Positions 9,788 to 19,065 of a DNA stretch of 64,000 nucleotides are shown piece by piece; within the stretch, counting starts at the first letter, position 1, and every line of letters starts with the position of its first letter. Source of the stretch: Beijerinckiaceae bacterium (GTDB lineage Bacteria; Pseudomonadota; Alphaproteobacteria; Rhizobiales; Beijerinckiaceae); the NCBI GenBank assembly GCA_947452455.1, contig CANGBX010000001.1:310001-374000 (forward strand), given 5' to 3'. The notes beneath the pieces are model-generated. The model was not told the origin of the DNA, did not search any database, and worked only from the letters and a program-made list of their open reading frames with translations. The translations under genes were made by a program, and so were the position numbers.

Positions 9788-10546
9788 TCAGTGACCCGGG
9801 TGGAGTGCGTCATTGAGATAGACGCAGGTGAGAATGGCGAAGACGTAAGCCTGCAGGAAAGCAACCAGCAGTTCGAACGCCGTCAGCGCGACGATGCCGA
9901 CGAGCGGCAGCGGCGAAATCGCAGCCCAACCGCCCGCAGAGAGCAGAAGAGCAACGAAAGCACCGAAGACTTTCAACGTGATATGGCCCGCCAGCATGTT
10001 CGCGAAGAGACGAACAGAGAGCGAGATCGGGCGCGACACGAAGGAGATGACTTCGATCAGCACGATGAAGGGCAGGAGAGCCGGCGCGACACCTGACGGC
10101 ACGAACAGATGCAAGAAATGCGTGCCGTGGTTGATGAGGCCGTAAATGATGACCGTCAGAATGACGAGTGCGGCGAGCGCAAAGGTCACGACGATCTGGC
10201 TCGTCACTGTGAATGTGTAAGGGATCAGGCCGATCAGGTTCGACAGAAGCACGAACATGAAGAGCGAGAAGACCAGAGGGAAGAACTTCATGCCTTCCGT
10301 GCCGGTGGTGCCGCGCACAGTAGAGGCGACAAACTCGTAAGCCATTTCAGCCGCTGATTGCAGGCGACCCGGCACAATCGACTTCTGCGCGGTGCCGATG
10401 ATCATCAGGAAGGTCGCGGCCAAAAGCACGATCACCATGAACAGCGAGGCATTGGTGAAAGAAGCGTCGATGCCGCCGATGCGGATCTGCGCCAGAGGGG
10501 CCACGATAAACTGGTGGATCGGATCGATCGCGTTGCCTGTCGCCAC
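9788..10546 (-). CDS. atpB: F0F1 ATP synthase subunit a
   Basis: Subunit a forms the proton half-channels next to the c ring. The 252-residue product has five to six membrane helices and the essential arginine R179 in [15 protein letters not shown]. The segments [12 protein letters not shown] at the N-terminus and [19 protein letters not shown] also match the family. It follows atpI and precedes atpE in the leftward F0 operon. Length and composition are normal. Confidence 0.97.
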   Translation of the reverse strand: MATGNAIDPIHQFIVAPLAQIRIGGIDASFTNASLFMVIVLLAATFLMIIGTAQKSIVPGRLQSAAEMAYEFVASTVRGTTGTEGMKFFPLVFSLFMFVLLSNLIGLIPYTFTVTSQIVVTFALAALVILTVIIYGLINHGTHFLHLFVPSGVAPALLPFIVLIEVISFVSRPISLSVRLFANMLAGHITLKVFGAFVALLLSAGGWAAISPLPLVGIVALTAFELLVAFLQAYVFAILTCVYLNDALHPGH

Positions 10547-10593
10547 TGTCTTCAGCCCTTATGTGTCGCGCATGGCGCGGTAAAATCTTCAAG

Positions 10594-10956
10594 TCACGGG
10601 TTGGAGCGTTTGTCGTCTCGCGCCTGCGGTCCTGTTGGAGCGGCGGCGAGCCGATAGACGTTCCAAAAACCGGCAATCGTGCCAAACGCCGTCATGACGA
10701 TCAGCAGAACCGGCTTTGTGCCGAGCCATTCATCGAATTGCCATCCCATGACAGCGCCGACAATGATTCCCGCCACAAATTCCGAGAGCACGCGGAAGCC
10801 AAGGCTCATGGCGCGTCCCGTTCTCTGGGTGGCTTCAAGAGCTTCTTGATCCGGTTTGGGATCTTTCTGCTTCTCGAGCGCGACGGTCAGAGCTGCCAGC
10901 CGCGCTTTCATGGCCTCTTCCGATGGATCGTCCTGCGGGTTTGGCTTGTCGCTCAT
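10594..10956 (-). CDS. atpI: ATP synthase subunit I (AtpI), assembly factor
   Basis: AtpI is a small membrane protein that helps c-ring assembly. The 120-residue product has a charged N-terminal part (about 60 residues) and two membrane helices (LSEFVAGIIVGAVMGWQFDEWLG and VLLIVMTAFGTIAGFWNVYRL), which is the AtpI/AtpZ-like layout. The frame is open far upstream to 11214, but CAGGAGAG lies just before the ATG at 10956, which I take as the start. It is the first gene of the operon, about 130 bases behind the proposed promoter. Confidence 0.9.
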   Translation of the reverse strand: MSDKPNPQDDPSEEAMKARLAALTVALEKQKDPKPDQEALEATQRTGRAMSLGFRVLSEFVAGIIVGAVMGWQFDEWLGTKPVLLIVMTAFGTIAGFWNVYRLAAAPTGPQARDDKRSNP

Positions 10957-11091
10957 GCTGCTCTCCTGTCGGTCGAAATGTCCGTAAGCGAGCTTCGGGT
11001 TCATGGGGCTTGTGGCCCACCGTCCCGGCAAAGTGTCAGGCGCCAAAATCGTCGGAAAATAAAGCGGAACAGGCCCTTTCGAGCCGCGCGC

Positions 11092-11120
11092 ACCATATGA
11101 GCGGGTCGGCCCAGTGTCAA
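11092..11120 (-). promoter_or_regulatory. probable promoter of the atpIBEF'F operon
   Basis: Reading leftward, TTGACA (11120-11115) and TATGGT (11097-11092) are separated by exactly 17 bases, a near-consensus sigma70-type arrangement. An AT-rich stretch lies immediately upstream (11121-11160) and could act as an UP element. Transcription would start near 11085, giving a leader of about 130 bases before atpI. Confidence 0.65.
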
Positions 11121-11240
11121 GGTTAGGACTGTGTAATATAAGTAACTGAATTAATTGTGATTTCTGGTCATTTTTTGGGGTGTGGACGAAGGTCGCAGGG
11201 GAGGGCCTTCCCACTGGTCAAGGCAGCTCTGATTCCAGCC

Positions 11241-11324
11241 CCGTCATTGCGAGCGAAAGCGAAGCAATCCAGAAGCCTCACGTGGGGCCTCTGGATTGCT
11301 TCGCCTCCGGCTCGCAAGGACGGC
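11241..11324. repeat. REP-A palindromic repeat copy
   Basis: Left end CCGTCATTGCGAG and inner arms GAAGCAATCCAGA / CTCTGGATTGCTTCG are intact; the right end reads CTCGCAAGGACGG, one change from the usual. It lies between the atp promoter region and the 3' end of the ABC transporter operon. Confidence 0.88.
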
Positions 11325-11334
11325 TTGATGGCGG

Positions 11335-12102
11335 TTAAATCACAAAATCCGGGTCGCGGTGTTCGGCCATAATGTCCATGCGCACTTCTTGCGAGATCTC
11401 GGCCAGCGCAATGGAGCCGCGGCGGCGCGGATGGGCGACCTCGATCTTGCGCACAGAACGCACTTCGCCGGGCTTGCCACCCAAAGCCACCACGCGGTCG
11501 GCCAGATAGACGGCCTCGTCAATGTCGTGGGTCACGAACAGGATGGTGCGGCCTGTCTCGGCGCGGATGCGTGTGAGTTCATCCTGCAAGTTTTCGCGCG
11601 TCGCCACATCAAGCGCGGAGAAAGGTTCGTCCATCAGCAGGATGGACGGGCGCACGGCGAGTGCGCGGGCGAGTGCCACGCGCTGACGCTGGCCGCCTGA
11701 CAATTGATAGGGCCAACGTGTTTCAAGTTCAGCAAGGCCGACAAGTTTCAGCGCGGCGCGTGCGCGCGTGATGCGCTCTTGTTTCGAGAGCGCGGTTTTT
11801 TCAAGCCCGAACATAATATTGGCGAGCACGCGCCGCCATGGCAGTAGGCGTGCATCTTGAAACACCATGGCCATGGGCCGTTCCGCATTGGGATCAGGAT
11901 TGATCTCGACCGTGCCGCTGGTTGGCGTTGCGAGATCCATCAAGACGCGCAGCAGCGTCGATTTGCCAACGCCCGATGCGCCGACAATGGCGACAAATTC
12001 ACCCGCATGAATATCAAGATCGAGTGCGCGCAAAACGTCCGTGCGCCGTCCGTCTTGTTCGAAAGAAAGGCCAAGGCCGCTGATGTGAATGATGGGCTTC
12101 AT
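11335..12102 (-). CDS. ABC transporter ATP-binding protein (SsuB/TauB/NrtD type)
   Basis: ATPase subunit of a nitrate/sulfonate/taurine-class importer. The 255-residue product has Walker A GASGVGKST at 41-49, the LSGGQRQRVALARAL signature, Walker B ILLMDEPFSALD and the H-loop FVTHDIDEAVYLADR. It starts 3 bp after the permease gene and is the last of three genes (binding protein, permease, ATPase) read leftward. The substrate cannot be named from sequence; sulfonates, nitrate, cyanate or pyrimidine precursors are all handled by relatives. Confidence 0.93.
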   Translation of the reverse strand: MKPIIHISGLGLSFEQDGRRTDVLRALDLDIHAGEFVAIVGASGVGKSTLLRVLMDLATPTSGTVEINPDPNAERPMAMVFQDARLLPWRRVLANIMFGLEKTALSKQERITRARAALKLVGLAELETRWPYQLSGGQRQRVALARALAVRPSILLMDEPFSALDVATRENLQDELTRIRAETGRTILFVTHDIDEAVYLADRVVALGGKPGEVRSVRKIEVAHPRRRGSIALAEISQEVRMDIMAEHRDPDFVI

Positions 12103-12105
12103 GGG

Positions 12106-12855
12106 TTACGGCTTCCACTTCAGCAAGCGGTTCTGCATGGCAATGAAGCCTGCATCCATAATGCCGTAAAGAGCTGCCATGGTGAGCATGTAGACAACCA
12201 CAATGTCAGTTGCGAGCAGTGACGAGGCTTGCATCATGCGGCTGCCCAATCCGCTCACGCCCGATAATTCGGCCGCTACAACCGCCATCCAGGCTTGGCC
12301 GAGTGCTGTGCGCAGACCGATCAAAATGCCCGGTGTTGCCGCCGGCAAAACAACTTTGATGAGACGTTCGCCCGCCGAGCGGAAACCGAAAGCATTGGCG
12401 ACTTCGATCAAGTCGCGATCAACACCATGCACCGCGCCCATGGCCGCGAAAAAAGCAATCCAGAAGACACCAATCGAAATGATGAAGACCGCATTGGCTT
12501 GGTCAACACCAAACCAGATAATGGCAAAAGGCGCCCAAGCCAGATTGGGAATCGGACGCAGCAAGCGCACCACCCAGGCAAGCGCCCATTCCAGTTTCGT
12601 CGACATGCCCGTGGCCACGCCCAAAGCTGTGCCAAGGCCCGAACCAACCAGAAAGCCCAGAATGTAATGGTTGAGGCTGAGCATGACATATTTTGCCCAC
12701 ATGCCGCTGTTCAATTCGCGCATGAAGGCTTTGGGCAAAGCGCTGGGTGGCGGCAAGAGGTTGGACTGAATGAGGCCAAAGCCCGGCACAGCTTCCCAAA
12801 TCATCAGGAAGATGATGAGGCCGAGAGCCGCATAAAGTGTGGGGCGAAGACGCAC
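12106..12855 (-). CDS. ABC transporter permease (SsuC/TauC type)
   Basis: Inner-membrane subunit with about six helices. The cytoplasmic EAA-type loop (VANAFGFRSAGERLIKVVLP) contacts the ATPase, and IPNLAWAPFAIIWFG is typical of this class. The frame is open upstream to a TTG at 12918, but that stretch contains the hairpin behind the binding-protein gene, so I prefer the GTG at 12855, which gives MRLRPTLYAALG and 249 residues. The ribosome site there is weak (GAAAG) and the start is not certain. Confidence 0.88.
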   Translation of the reverse strand: MRLRPTLYAALGLIIFLMIWEAVPGFGLIQSNLLPPPSALPKAFMRELNSGMWAKYVMLSLNHYILGFLVGSGLGTALGVATGMSTKLEWALAWVVRLLRPIPNLAWAPFAIIWFGVDQANAVFIISIGVFWIAFFAAMGAVHGVDRDLIEVANAFGFRSAGERLIKVVLPAATPGILIGLRTALGQAWMAVVAAELSGVSGLGSRMMQASSLLATDIVVVYMLTMAALYGIMDAGFIAMQNRLLKWKP

Positions 12856-12870
12856 GTGAGCGAAACTTTC

Positions 12871-12908
12871 AAAAAGCAAACACGGGCAAGCTGTCACGCC
12901 TGCCCGTG
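12871..12908 (-). terminator. hairpin with U-tract between binding protein and permease genes
   Basis: On the minus strand an 11-bp stem (CACGGGCAGGC with GCTTGCCCGTG, one G-U pair) closes a 6-base loop and is followed by TTTGCTTTTT. It begins 12 bases after the binding-protein stop. Placement inside the operon suggests partial termination or mRNA protection so that binding protein is made in excess. Confidence 0.7.
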
Positions 12909-12920
12909 GTTCTGTCAAGC

Positions 12921-13928
12921 TTACTTGGCTGTTGCCTTTTTATAGAAAGACGCATCGAACAGGCCATCAAGCGGCACGTCCTTGTCGAGCGTGCCGATGG
13001 AGACCTGATAGGCCTGCATCTTCTTGGTGGCATCGACAATCTGCAGCGGATTGGCCGTGAATTTGGACGCAGGCGACTTCAGCGCCGCCACAATCGTATC
13101 CGTATCGATCAGGCCTTTGCCGAGTGCCGCTTCAATAGCGGGGGCTGCGCGCTTGGGGTCTTTGGCAATGAGATCAACGGCCTTCACCGCGCCATCAACG
13201 AGCGCTTGCACGCCAGCCGGATTCTTTCTCAGAAAGTCGCCGGAAACAGCGAGCACAGTGCCGGGCTGATCGGGAAACATTTCGCCACCGAGTGCGACAA
13301 TCTTGATGCGCTTATCGCGTTGCTGAACGATGGTGTCGGTGGGCTCGCGAATGGTCGCGCCATCGACAGCGCCTGTGAGCAGCGCATTTTGTGTCGCATC
13401 AATACCCATCGGCACGATTTCATAATCGGCCTTGTCAGCCTTGGTAACTTGTTCGAGCCAATGGACAAGCGTTGTGTGGGGAACGGAGCCTGGAGGCTGT
13501 GTGGCCAGACGCGCGGCCTTGCCGGTTTCAGCGCGGAAGGCTTTCAGCGCATCAGCTGCTTTTACGCCGTCCTTGAAGAAGGGAGCGAGTTTGGCACCCG
13601 CTGCAACCGTCATTTCTTCCACCGCAGTCGCTGCGACAACCGTCACATCAATGCCCTTGGAGCGCGCAACGCCAAGCGGCGCGACGCCCGCGACATAAAC
13701 ATCCAACGTGCCCGATGCGAGCGCTTGAATCATCAACGGGCCGGATTCGAATGTCGTTAATTTGAGATCAAGGCCAGCCTGTTTGGCCCAGCCTTCCTTG
13801 TCGAGGACAAGCACAGGCGCTGTTCCGAGCACGGGGATAATGCCAACGCGAACCGTCTGCTGAGCGCTCGCGGGCGCGGTGATGGCGACTGCTAAGCCGA
13901 AGGCAGCCAAAGTGGAGAGAAGGCGCAT
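12921..13928 (-). CDS. ABC transporter substrate-binding protein (NMT1/SsuA-like)
   Basis: Periplasmic binding protein of the importer. It has a clear signal peptide (MRLLSTLAAFGLAVAITAPASAQQ) and then TVRVGIIPVLGTAPVLVLDKEG, the family's first strand and loop. An ATG at 13937 is in frame, but AAGGAT sits at the right distance from the ATG at 13928 and gives a better signal peptide, so 335 residues. It is first in the operon and followed by a hairpin. The ligand is unknown; the fold is shared by sulfonate, nitrate, thiamine-precursor and aromatic binders. Confidence 0.9.
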   Translation of the reverse strand: MRLLSTLAAFGLAVAITAPASAQQTVRVGIIPVLGTAPVLVLDKEGWAKQAGLDLKLTTFESGPLMIQALASGTLDVYVAGVAPLGVARSKGIDVTVVAATAVEEMTVAAGAKLAPFFKDGVKAADALKAFRAETGKAARLATQPPGSVPHTTLVHWLEQVTKADKADYEIVPMGIDATQNALLTGAVDGATIREPTDTIVQQRDKRIKIVALGGEMFPDQPGTVLAVSGDFLRKNPAGVQALVDGAVKAVDLIAKDPKRAAPAIEAALGKGLIDTDTIVAALKSPASKFTANPLQIVDATKKMQAYQVSIGTLDKDVPLDGLFDASFYKKATAK

Positions 13929-13958
13929 GGGGATCATCCTTATGAAACCAGATAGCCC

Positions 13959-13988
13959 CTTATAGCATTATTCTATTTTGAATGTGAA
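13959..13988 (-). promoter_or_regulatory. possible promoter of the ABC importer operon
   Basis: Reading leftward, TTCACA (13988-13983) and TATAAG (13964-13959) are 18 bases apart, within a strongly AT-rich stretch (13960-14020) unlike the surrounding sequence. It would place the start of transcription about 25 bases before the AAGGAT ribosome site. The match is moderate. Confidence 0.35.
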
Positions 13989-14022
13989 ATATTTTATATT
14001 ACATTTATAGTACGTAATTATG

Positions 14023-14105
14023 CCCGTCATTGCGAGCCGCAGGCTAAGCAACCCAGTGGCAGCACGTGAGGCCACTGGGTTGCTTCGCTCCGCTCGCAAT
14101 GACGG
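14023..14105. repeat. REP-A palindromic repeat copy
   Basis: Complete copy from CCCGTCATTGCGAG to CTCGCAATGACGG, with inner arms GCAACCCAGTGGC and GCCACTGGGTTGC. The inner arms have compensating changes (CAGTGG/CCACTG rather than CCAGAGG), so base pairing is kept. It lies in the divergent gap between the ABC importer and the 2-hydroxyacid dehydrogenase gene. Confidence 0.9.
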
Positions 14106-14187
14106 CGGCTCTTTACACAGAGCCCTGCGACTTTACAGTCAGCCATCATATGAAACGCGGCGTCGAAAGACCGCGCGAGGGGGAAAG

Positions 14188-15348
14188 ATGGGTCGGATCG
14201 ACCATTGCTACAATATCGCTGATCTGCGCGAAGTGGCGCGTCGCCGTCTGCCCAAGGGCGTTTTCGAATATGTCGACAAGGGCACCGAAGACATGGTGGC
14301 GCTTGGCAATAATCGCCGCGCCTTCGAAGATCTGAAGCTCCTCAATCGCGTGCTGGTGGATGTGTCGGATGTGAAAATGGACACAACCATTTTCGGCAAG
14401 CCCGCAGCACTCCCCATGGTCATTGCGCCGACCGGCATTGCCGGCCTGTGCTGGTACGAAGGCGAATATGAACTCGCCAAGGCTGCCGCCAAAGCAGGTC
14501 TACCCTTCACACTCGCCACCGGCTCCAACACGCCGATGGAAAAAGTGGCCGAAGCGGGCGGGCGTCCGTGGTTCCAGCTCTACATGTGGCGCGAGAAAGA
14601 ATTGTCTTACGAACTCGTCCGCCGCGCCGCGGCCGCCGGTTTTGAAACGCTGATCTGGACGGTCGACATTGGCCATGGCGCTAATCGCGAACACAACAAG
14701 CGAAACGGTTTTTCGCAGCCCTATCAGGTCAATGCGAAAAGCGTGTTCGACATGCTCTCGCATCCCGAATGGATGCTCAATGTGATTGGCCGCTATCTGA
14801 CGTCAAGCGGCATGCCTGAGCACATCAATTATCCGGCGAAATATCGCGACAAATTCACGGGCAAGAAATCGCAGGACAAAGCCTTGCGCGCCGATATGGT
14901 GAGCTGGGCCGATGTTGATAAATTGCGCGAAATCTGGCCGGGCAAATTGGTGATCAAAGGCATTATGCGCGCTGACGATGCGCGCCGTGCGCTGGATCAT
15001 GGCGCTGATGGGATCGTCGTGTCCAACCACGGCGGCCGCAATATGGATTCAGCACCCGCCACGCTCGAAGTTTTGCCGGGCATTGCGCAAGCGGTGGGCG
15101 ATCGCACGACAGTCTTCGTGGATTCGGGCGTGCGGCGCGGCTCTGACATTGTGAAATGTCTGGCGTTGGGGGCTAACGCCGTGCTCACGGGACGCGCAAC
15201 GCTCTATGGCATTGGTGCGGGCGGAGAAGCGGGCGCATTGAAAGCTTTGTCGATCATCAAAGACGAAATGCGCCGCACCATGGCCTATATCGGCAAGCAA
15301 CGCGTGGCCGATATCAACGGTGATGATATCTGGCGTGGCGGGAATTGA
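14188..15348 (+). CDS. FMN-dependent alpha-hydroxy-acid dehydrogenase (LldD/MdlB family)
   Basis: Flavoenzyme that oxidises a 2-hydroxy acid such as lactate, glycolate or mandelate. The 386-residue product has the family's FMN-site motifs: MVIAPTGIAGL, LATGSNTPMEKVAE, the lysine in LVIKGIM, SNHGGRNMDS with the catalytic histidine, and VDSGVRRGSDIVKCLALGANAV. The usual SNHGGRQLD is changed to NM here, which may affect substrate choice. GAGGGGGAAAG precedes the ATG at 14188; the upstream open frame runs through a REP-A copy and is not coding. The substrate is unknown. Confidence 0.9.
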   Translation: MGRIDHCYNIADLREVARRRLPKGVFEYVDKGTEDMVALGNNRRAFEDLKLLNRVLVDVSDVKMDTTIFGKPAALPMVIAPTGIAGLCWYEGEYELAKAAAKAGLPFTLATGSNTPMEKVAEAGGRPWFQLYMWREKELSYELVRRAAAAGFETLIWTVDIGHGANREHNKRNGFSQPYQVNAKSVFDMLSHPEWMLNVIGRYLTSSGMPEHINYPAKYRDKFTGKKSQDKALRADMVSWADVDKLREIWPGKLVIKGIMRADDARRALDHGADGIVVSNHGGRNMDSAPATLEVLPGIAQAVGDRTTVFVDSGVRRGSDIVKCLALGANAVLTGRATLYGIGAGGEAGALKALSIIKDEMRRTMAYIGKQRVADINGDDIWRGGN

Positions 15349-15352
15349 CGGC

Positions 15353-15386
15353 GCCGTCATTGCGAGCGCAGCGAAAGCAATCCGGA
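15353..15386. repeat. REP-A half copy
   Basis: Only the left arm is present (CCGTCATTGCGAG, then GAAAGCAATCCGGA). It is followed directly by the REP-B element, as though the right half had been replaced. Confidence 0.75.
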
Positions 15387-15398
15387 CGATGATCGCGC

Positions 15399-15528
15399 GA
15401 CCCCCACCCCTAACCCCTCCCCTCAAGGGGGAGGGGAATTTGATGCCGCGTGCAATGCAGATGACTTTTCATAGTGCTGATGCAGGGAAACTCCCTCCCC
15501 CTTGAGGGGAGGGCTGGGGTGGGGGTCT
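15399..15528. repeat. REP-B inverted repeat pair
   Basis: Two GC-rich arms face each other: left 15399-15436 (ACCCCCACCCC..CCCTCCCCTCAAGGGGGAGGGG) and right 15491-15528 (CTCCCCCTTGAGGGGAGGG..GGGGTGGGGGTC), around a spacer of about 55 bases of normal composition. Each arm also folds on itself. It lies in the convergent gap between the hydroxyacid dehydrogenase gene and smc. Confidence 0.85.
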
Positions 15529-15554
15529 GCGCATCTCCCTAATCATGCAGGCAA

Positions 15555-15586
15555 CAAAAAAGGCGGCCCGTGAGCCGCCTTCTTTA
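15555..15586. terminator. intrinsic terminator downstream of smc
   Basis: AAGGCGGC and GCCGCCTT form a stem around CCGTGA. In the smc direction it is followed by UUUUUUGUU; the other direction also has a weaker U-rich end. It lies about 20 bases after the smc stop. Confidence 0.85.
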
Positions 15587-15606
15587 TTCCGTCCCGAAAT
15601 CCAGCC

Positions 15607-18600
15607 TTACGCCGGTTCCAAAAACTTTTCGGCCTGCTGCAGGTCGACACTGACGAGCTGCGAGACGCCGCGCTCGGCCATGGTCACGCCGAACAGACGA
15701 TCCATGCGCGCCATCGTGATCGGATTATGCGTAATCGTCACGAAGCGTGTGTCGGTGCGGCCGCGCATGGCTTCCAGCAGATCACAGAAGCGTTCGACGT
15801 TTGCATCGTCGAGCGGTGCGTCCACTTCGTCCAGCACGCAGATCGGCGAGGGGTTCGTCAAGAACACCGCGAAGATCAGCGACATGGCGGTCAGCGCCTG
15901 TTCACCACCCGAGAGCAGCGTCATGGTCTGCGGCTTCTTGCCAGGCGGACGGGCGAGAATTTCCAAGCCTGCTTCGAGCGGATCTTCGCTCTCGATGAGC
16001 TGCAATTCGGCCGAGCCGCCGCCAAAGAGCGAGGTGAACAGCTCTTTGAAATAGCCATTCACTTTCTCGAAGGCTTCAACCAGACGTTCGCGGCCTTCTT
16101 TGTTGAGGCTCTGGATCGCGAGGCGAAGCTTGCGGATCGCTTCGGTCAGATCATCACGCTCGGTGATCATCTCGCCTGCTTTGGTTTCGATTTCCAGCAG
16201 CTCTTCGTCAGCGCGCAGGTTCACGGATCCCAGTCGCTCGCGATCAGCTTTCAGCTGCTCAACCGTCTTTTCAACGCTGGCAGCATCGGGCAGTTCCTGG
16301 CCCTCTTCAATGCCAGCCAGTGCTGCCACGCCATGGGGCTCACATTCGAGGTCGGTCGCAATATCTTTCAAGAGATTTTCGCGACGCTCGCGCAGAGCTT
16401 CCACACGCGCTTCGGTACGTGCGCGTTCTTCACGCGCATGGCTCATGGCATCAACAGAGGCCCGCGCCAAACGGTCTGCTTCAGCGAGATCATTTTCTGC
16501 CGAGGCGCGCTTGTCGGAGGCTTCCTTGCGGCCTTCTTCGGCCAGACCGATCTGGTCCATCAAAGCGCGGCGCTGCTGGATGAATTCATTCGGCGCTTCG
16601 GCGAGAACCATTTGTTCTTCGCGCGTTTCTTCCATGCGCGCTTGTATTTCTTCGATCTGCTCGGTCGCCTTGCCGCGGCGTTCGTTCCACGAATTGCGCT
16701 CGAGCTCAATGGCTTCACGGCGACGCTGGCGGGCTTCGGCTTCGCGCGCCAAACCCTGCACGGCGGCGCGTGCTTCAGCGGCATGTGCGCGATGCTGGCC
16801 CGCTTCGGCGCGTGCGCGCTCGAGTTTGTTGACCATGGATTGCGTGGCGGCAAGGCTGTTCAAAGCCCCTTGCGCTTCGGTCTTTTTGACCAAAGATTCG
16901 TCGCGGTTTTCCGCAAAGCGCGTGACGCTTTCCTCGAGCGCGGAAATGCGGGTGGCAATTTGCGCACGCGTGCGTTCAGCAACCGAGAGCTTTTCGCGCG
17001 CTTCTTCGACACCGCGCTGGGCAGCGCGTGCCGTCTGGCGCGCATTCATTTCTGCGACGCTGGCTTCGCGCAGTTCGGCTTGCGCGGCTTCTGCTGATTG
17101 CTTGGCGACATTGGCTGCTTCGCGCGCCTCAGTTGCTTCCGCTTTCAAATCACCGAGGCGGTTTTTCTCCGCCAAGCGGCGCGCGGCAGGGGTGGGAGCT
17201 TCAGCGGCGGCGGTAAAACCATCCCAACGCCAGAAATCGCCTTCTTTCGAGACGAGGCGCTGGCCGGGGCGCAAGCGCTTTTGCAGCTGCGCGCCTTCGC
17301 TCTTCAGCACAATGCCGATCTGCGATAGGCGGCGTGCGAGAACAGCCGGTGCCTTCACAACATCCGAGAGCGGACGCACGCCCATGGGCAGCGTCGCATC
17401 ATTGGATTCATCCGACGCCTGACCCCAATGGGCAGGAGCCGACGGATTGGTCGAAGCATCGAGATCATCGCCGAGCGCTGCACCGAGGGCTGCTTCATAG
17501 CCTTTCTCGACCGTGATTTCGTCAACCACCGGCGGCCAGAGATCGCCAGAAGCCGTGTTGAGCAAATTCGAGAGTGTACGCACTTCGGTTTCGAGGCGCT
17601 GTGCACGGCGTTCCGCTTCAGAGAGCGGGAAGCGTGTGGCTTGTTCCTGTTCGCGCGCGGCTGTGTGGCGCGTCTCGGCCGCCATCATCGCTTCTTCGAG
17701 CGAGGTCGCATTTTCGGACGCTTCTTCGAGCGCCATGGCGAGCGTTTCAATTTCTTCGTCAGAAGCTGCGCCGCCCTTCAGCTGCGCGAGTTCGGTTGCA
17801 ACCTTGCGCCATTCCGCATCGAAACGCTCATAGCGCTGCGTCTCTTCGCGAAGTGCGGCTTCAAGCGCATTGCGGCGCGCATTGAGATCAGCAATGGCGG
17901 CTTGCGCTTCGGTCAGTTCGCGCTCGGCATCGGCGAGTGCGCCTTCCGTGTCAGCGAGTTTTTCTTTGGCAGCGAATTCGGCTTCCGCCGCATTTTCATT
18001 CGCCTCGTCGATTTCGCCAGCTTCGCCATCAAGACGGGCCAGCACGCCGGCCGCATCTTCGATCAAGGCCATTTCGCGCTCAAGGTCGCGCGTCAATTGC
18101 GCGAGGCGGCGCTCGAGTTCGGCAGCGCGTTCCTGCGCGCGGCGTTCTTCCACTTCCAGCTGATCGCGCGCCAGAATGAGGCGCTGCAAAGCGGCACCTG
18201 CTTTGGCTTCTTCATCACGAAGGGCGGGCAGCGAATAGGCTGCAACGGCCTGCAAGCGTGCGGCCTCTGCTTGCAAACGCGTGCGCTCGGCCACTTCGTT
18301 GGTGTCGTCCTGCAACTTGCGCTCGCCATCGGAGAGGGCGGCCGTCACATCGCGCCAGCTGATATGGTAGAGAAGCGCTTCATTGCGGCGAATGTCGCCC
18401 GCGAGATTTTTATAGCGCGTCGCCTGACGGGCCTGACGCTTCAAGCTTTCAAGCTGGCTATCGACCTGCTTGATGACGTCTTCGAGACGCAGCAGATTTT
18501 CTTCCGCACCTTTCAGGCGCAGTTCCGCTTCATGGCGGCGTGAATGCAGGCCCGAAATGCCGGCAGCTTCTTCCAGAATACGGCGGCGCTGTTGGGGCTT

Positions 18601-19065
18601 GGCCGAAATAATTTCACCGATGCGGCCTTGGCCCACCATGGCGGGCGAGCGTGCGCCCGTGGAGGCGTCAGCAAAAAGCAGCATCACATCTTTGGCGCGC
18701 ACTTCTTTGCCGTTGAGGCGATAGGTCGAACCCTGTTCGCGCTCGATGCGGCGCGAGACTTCGATCAGATCGGAATCGTTGAAAGCAGGCGGTGCGGAGC
18801 GGTCCGAATTGTCGAGCACCAGCGCGACTTCGGCCGTGTTGCGCGCCGGGCGATTGCCGGACCCTGAGAAGATCACGTCATCCATGCCGGAGGCGCGCAT
18901 GTTCTTGTAGGAGTTTTCACCCATCACCCAGCGCATGGCTTCGACAAGGTTCGACTTGCCGCAACCATTCGGGCCCACAATGCCGGTCAGGCCGGGCTCG
19001 ATCTGGAAGTCGGTCGACTCGCAAAAACTCTTAAAGCCGACGATGCGCAGGCGGTTGAACTTCAT
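15607..19065 (-). CDS. smc: chromosome segregation protein SMC
   Basis: SMC condenses and helps segregate the chromosome as an ATP-driven dimer. The 1152-residue product has the expected five-part layout: N-terminal ATPase with Walker A GPNGCGKSN at 31-39 and AAGISGLHSRRHEAE; a long coiled coil rich in Glu/Ala/Arg; a hinge in the middle (around 500-620); a second coiled coil; and the C-terminal ATPase with LLSGGEQALTAMSL and Walker B CVLDEVDAPLDDANV. It is the largest gene in the window. The DsbA-like gene lies upstream on the same strand, and an intrinsic terminator follows smc. Confidence 0.97.
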   Translation of the reverse strand: MKFNRLRIVGFKSFCESTDFQIEPGLTGIVGPNGCGKSNLVEAMRWVMGENSYKNMRASGMDDVIFSGSGNRPARNTAEVALVLDNSDRSAPPAFNDSDLIEVSRRIEREQGSTYRLNGKEVRAKDVMLLFADASTGARSPAMVGQGRIGEIISAKPQQRRRILEEAAGISGLHSRRHEAELRLKGAEENLLRLEDVIKQVDSQLESLKRQARQATRYKNLAGDIRRNEALLYHISWRDVTAALSDGERKLQDDTNEVAERTRLQAEAARLQAVAAYSLPALRDEEAKAGAALQRLILARDQLEVEERRAQERAAELERRLAQLTRDLEREMALIEDAAGVLARLDGEAGEIDEANENAAEAEFAAKEKLADTEGALADAERELTEAQAAIADLNARRNALEAALREETQRYERFDAEWRKVATELAQLKGGAASDEEIETLAMALEEASENATSLEEAMMAAETRHTAAREQEQATRFPLSEAERRAQRLETEVRTLSNLLNTASGDLWPPVVDEITVEKGYEAALGAALGDDLDASTNPSAPAHWGQASDESNDATLPMGVRPLSDVVKAPAVLARRLSQIGIVLKSEGAQLQKRLRPGQRLVSKEGDFWRWDGFTAAAEAPTPAARRLAEKNRLGDLKAEATEAREAANVAKQSAEAAQAELREASVAEMNARQTARAAQRGVEEAREKLSVAERTRAQIATRISALEESVTRFAENRDESLVKKTEAQGALNSLAATQSMVNKLERARAEAGQHRAHAAEARAAVQGLAREAEARQRRREAIELERNSWNERRGKATEQIEEIQARMEETREEQMVLAEAPNEFIQQRRALMDQIGLAEEGRKEASDKRASAENDLAEADRLARASVDAMSHAREERARTEARVEALRERRENLLKDIATDLECEPHGVAALAGIEEGQELPDAASVEKTVEQLKADRERLGSVNLRADEELLEIETKAGEMITERDDLTEAIRKLRLAIQSLNKEGRERLVEAFEKVNGYFKELFTSLFGGGSAELQLIESEDPLEAGLEILARPPGKKPQTMTLLSGGEQALTAMSLIFAVFLTNPSPICVLDEVDAPLDDANVERFCDLLEAMRGRTDTRFVTITHNPITMARMDRLFGVTMAERGVSQLVSVDLQQAEKFLEPA

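Noticed and set aside
14020-14187. N-terminal extension of the hydroxyacid dehydrogenase through REP-A
   Set aside because: The extension translates the palindrome (VIASRRLSNPVAAR..), a peptide seen wherever REP-A is read in frame, and a good ribosome site lies at 14188.
15727-17097. Long plus-strand frames opposite smc
   Set aside because: Shadow frames of the SMC coding strand; composition and lack of start sites argue against coding.
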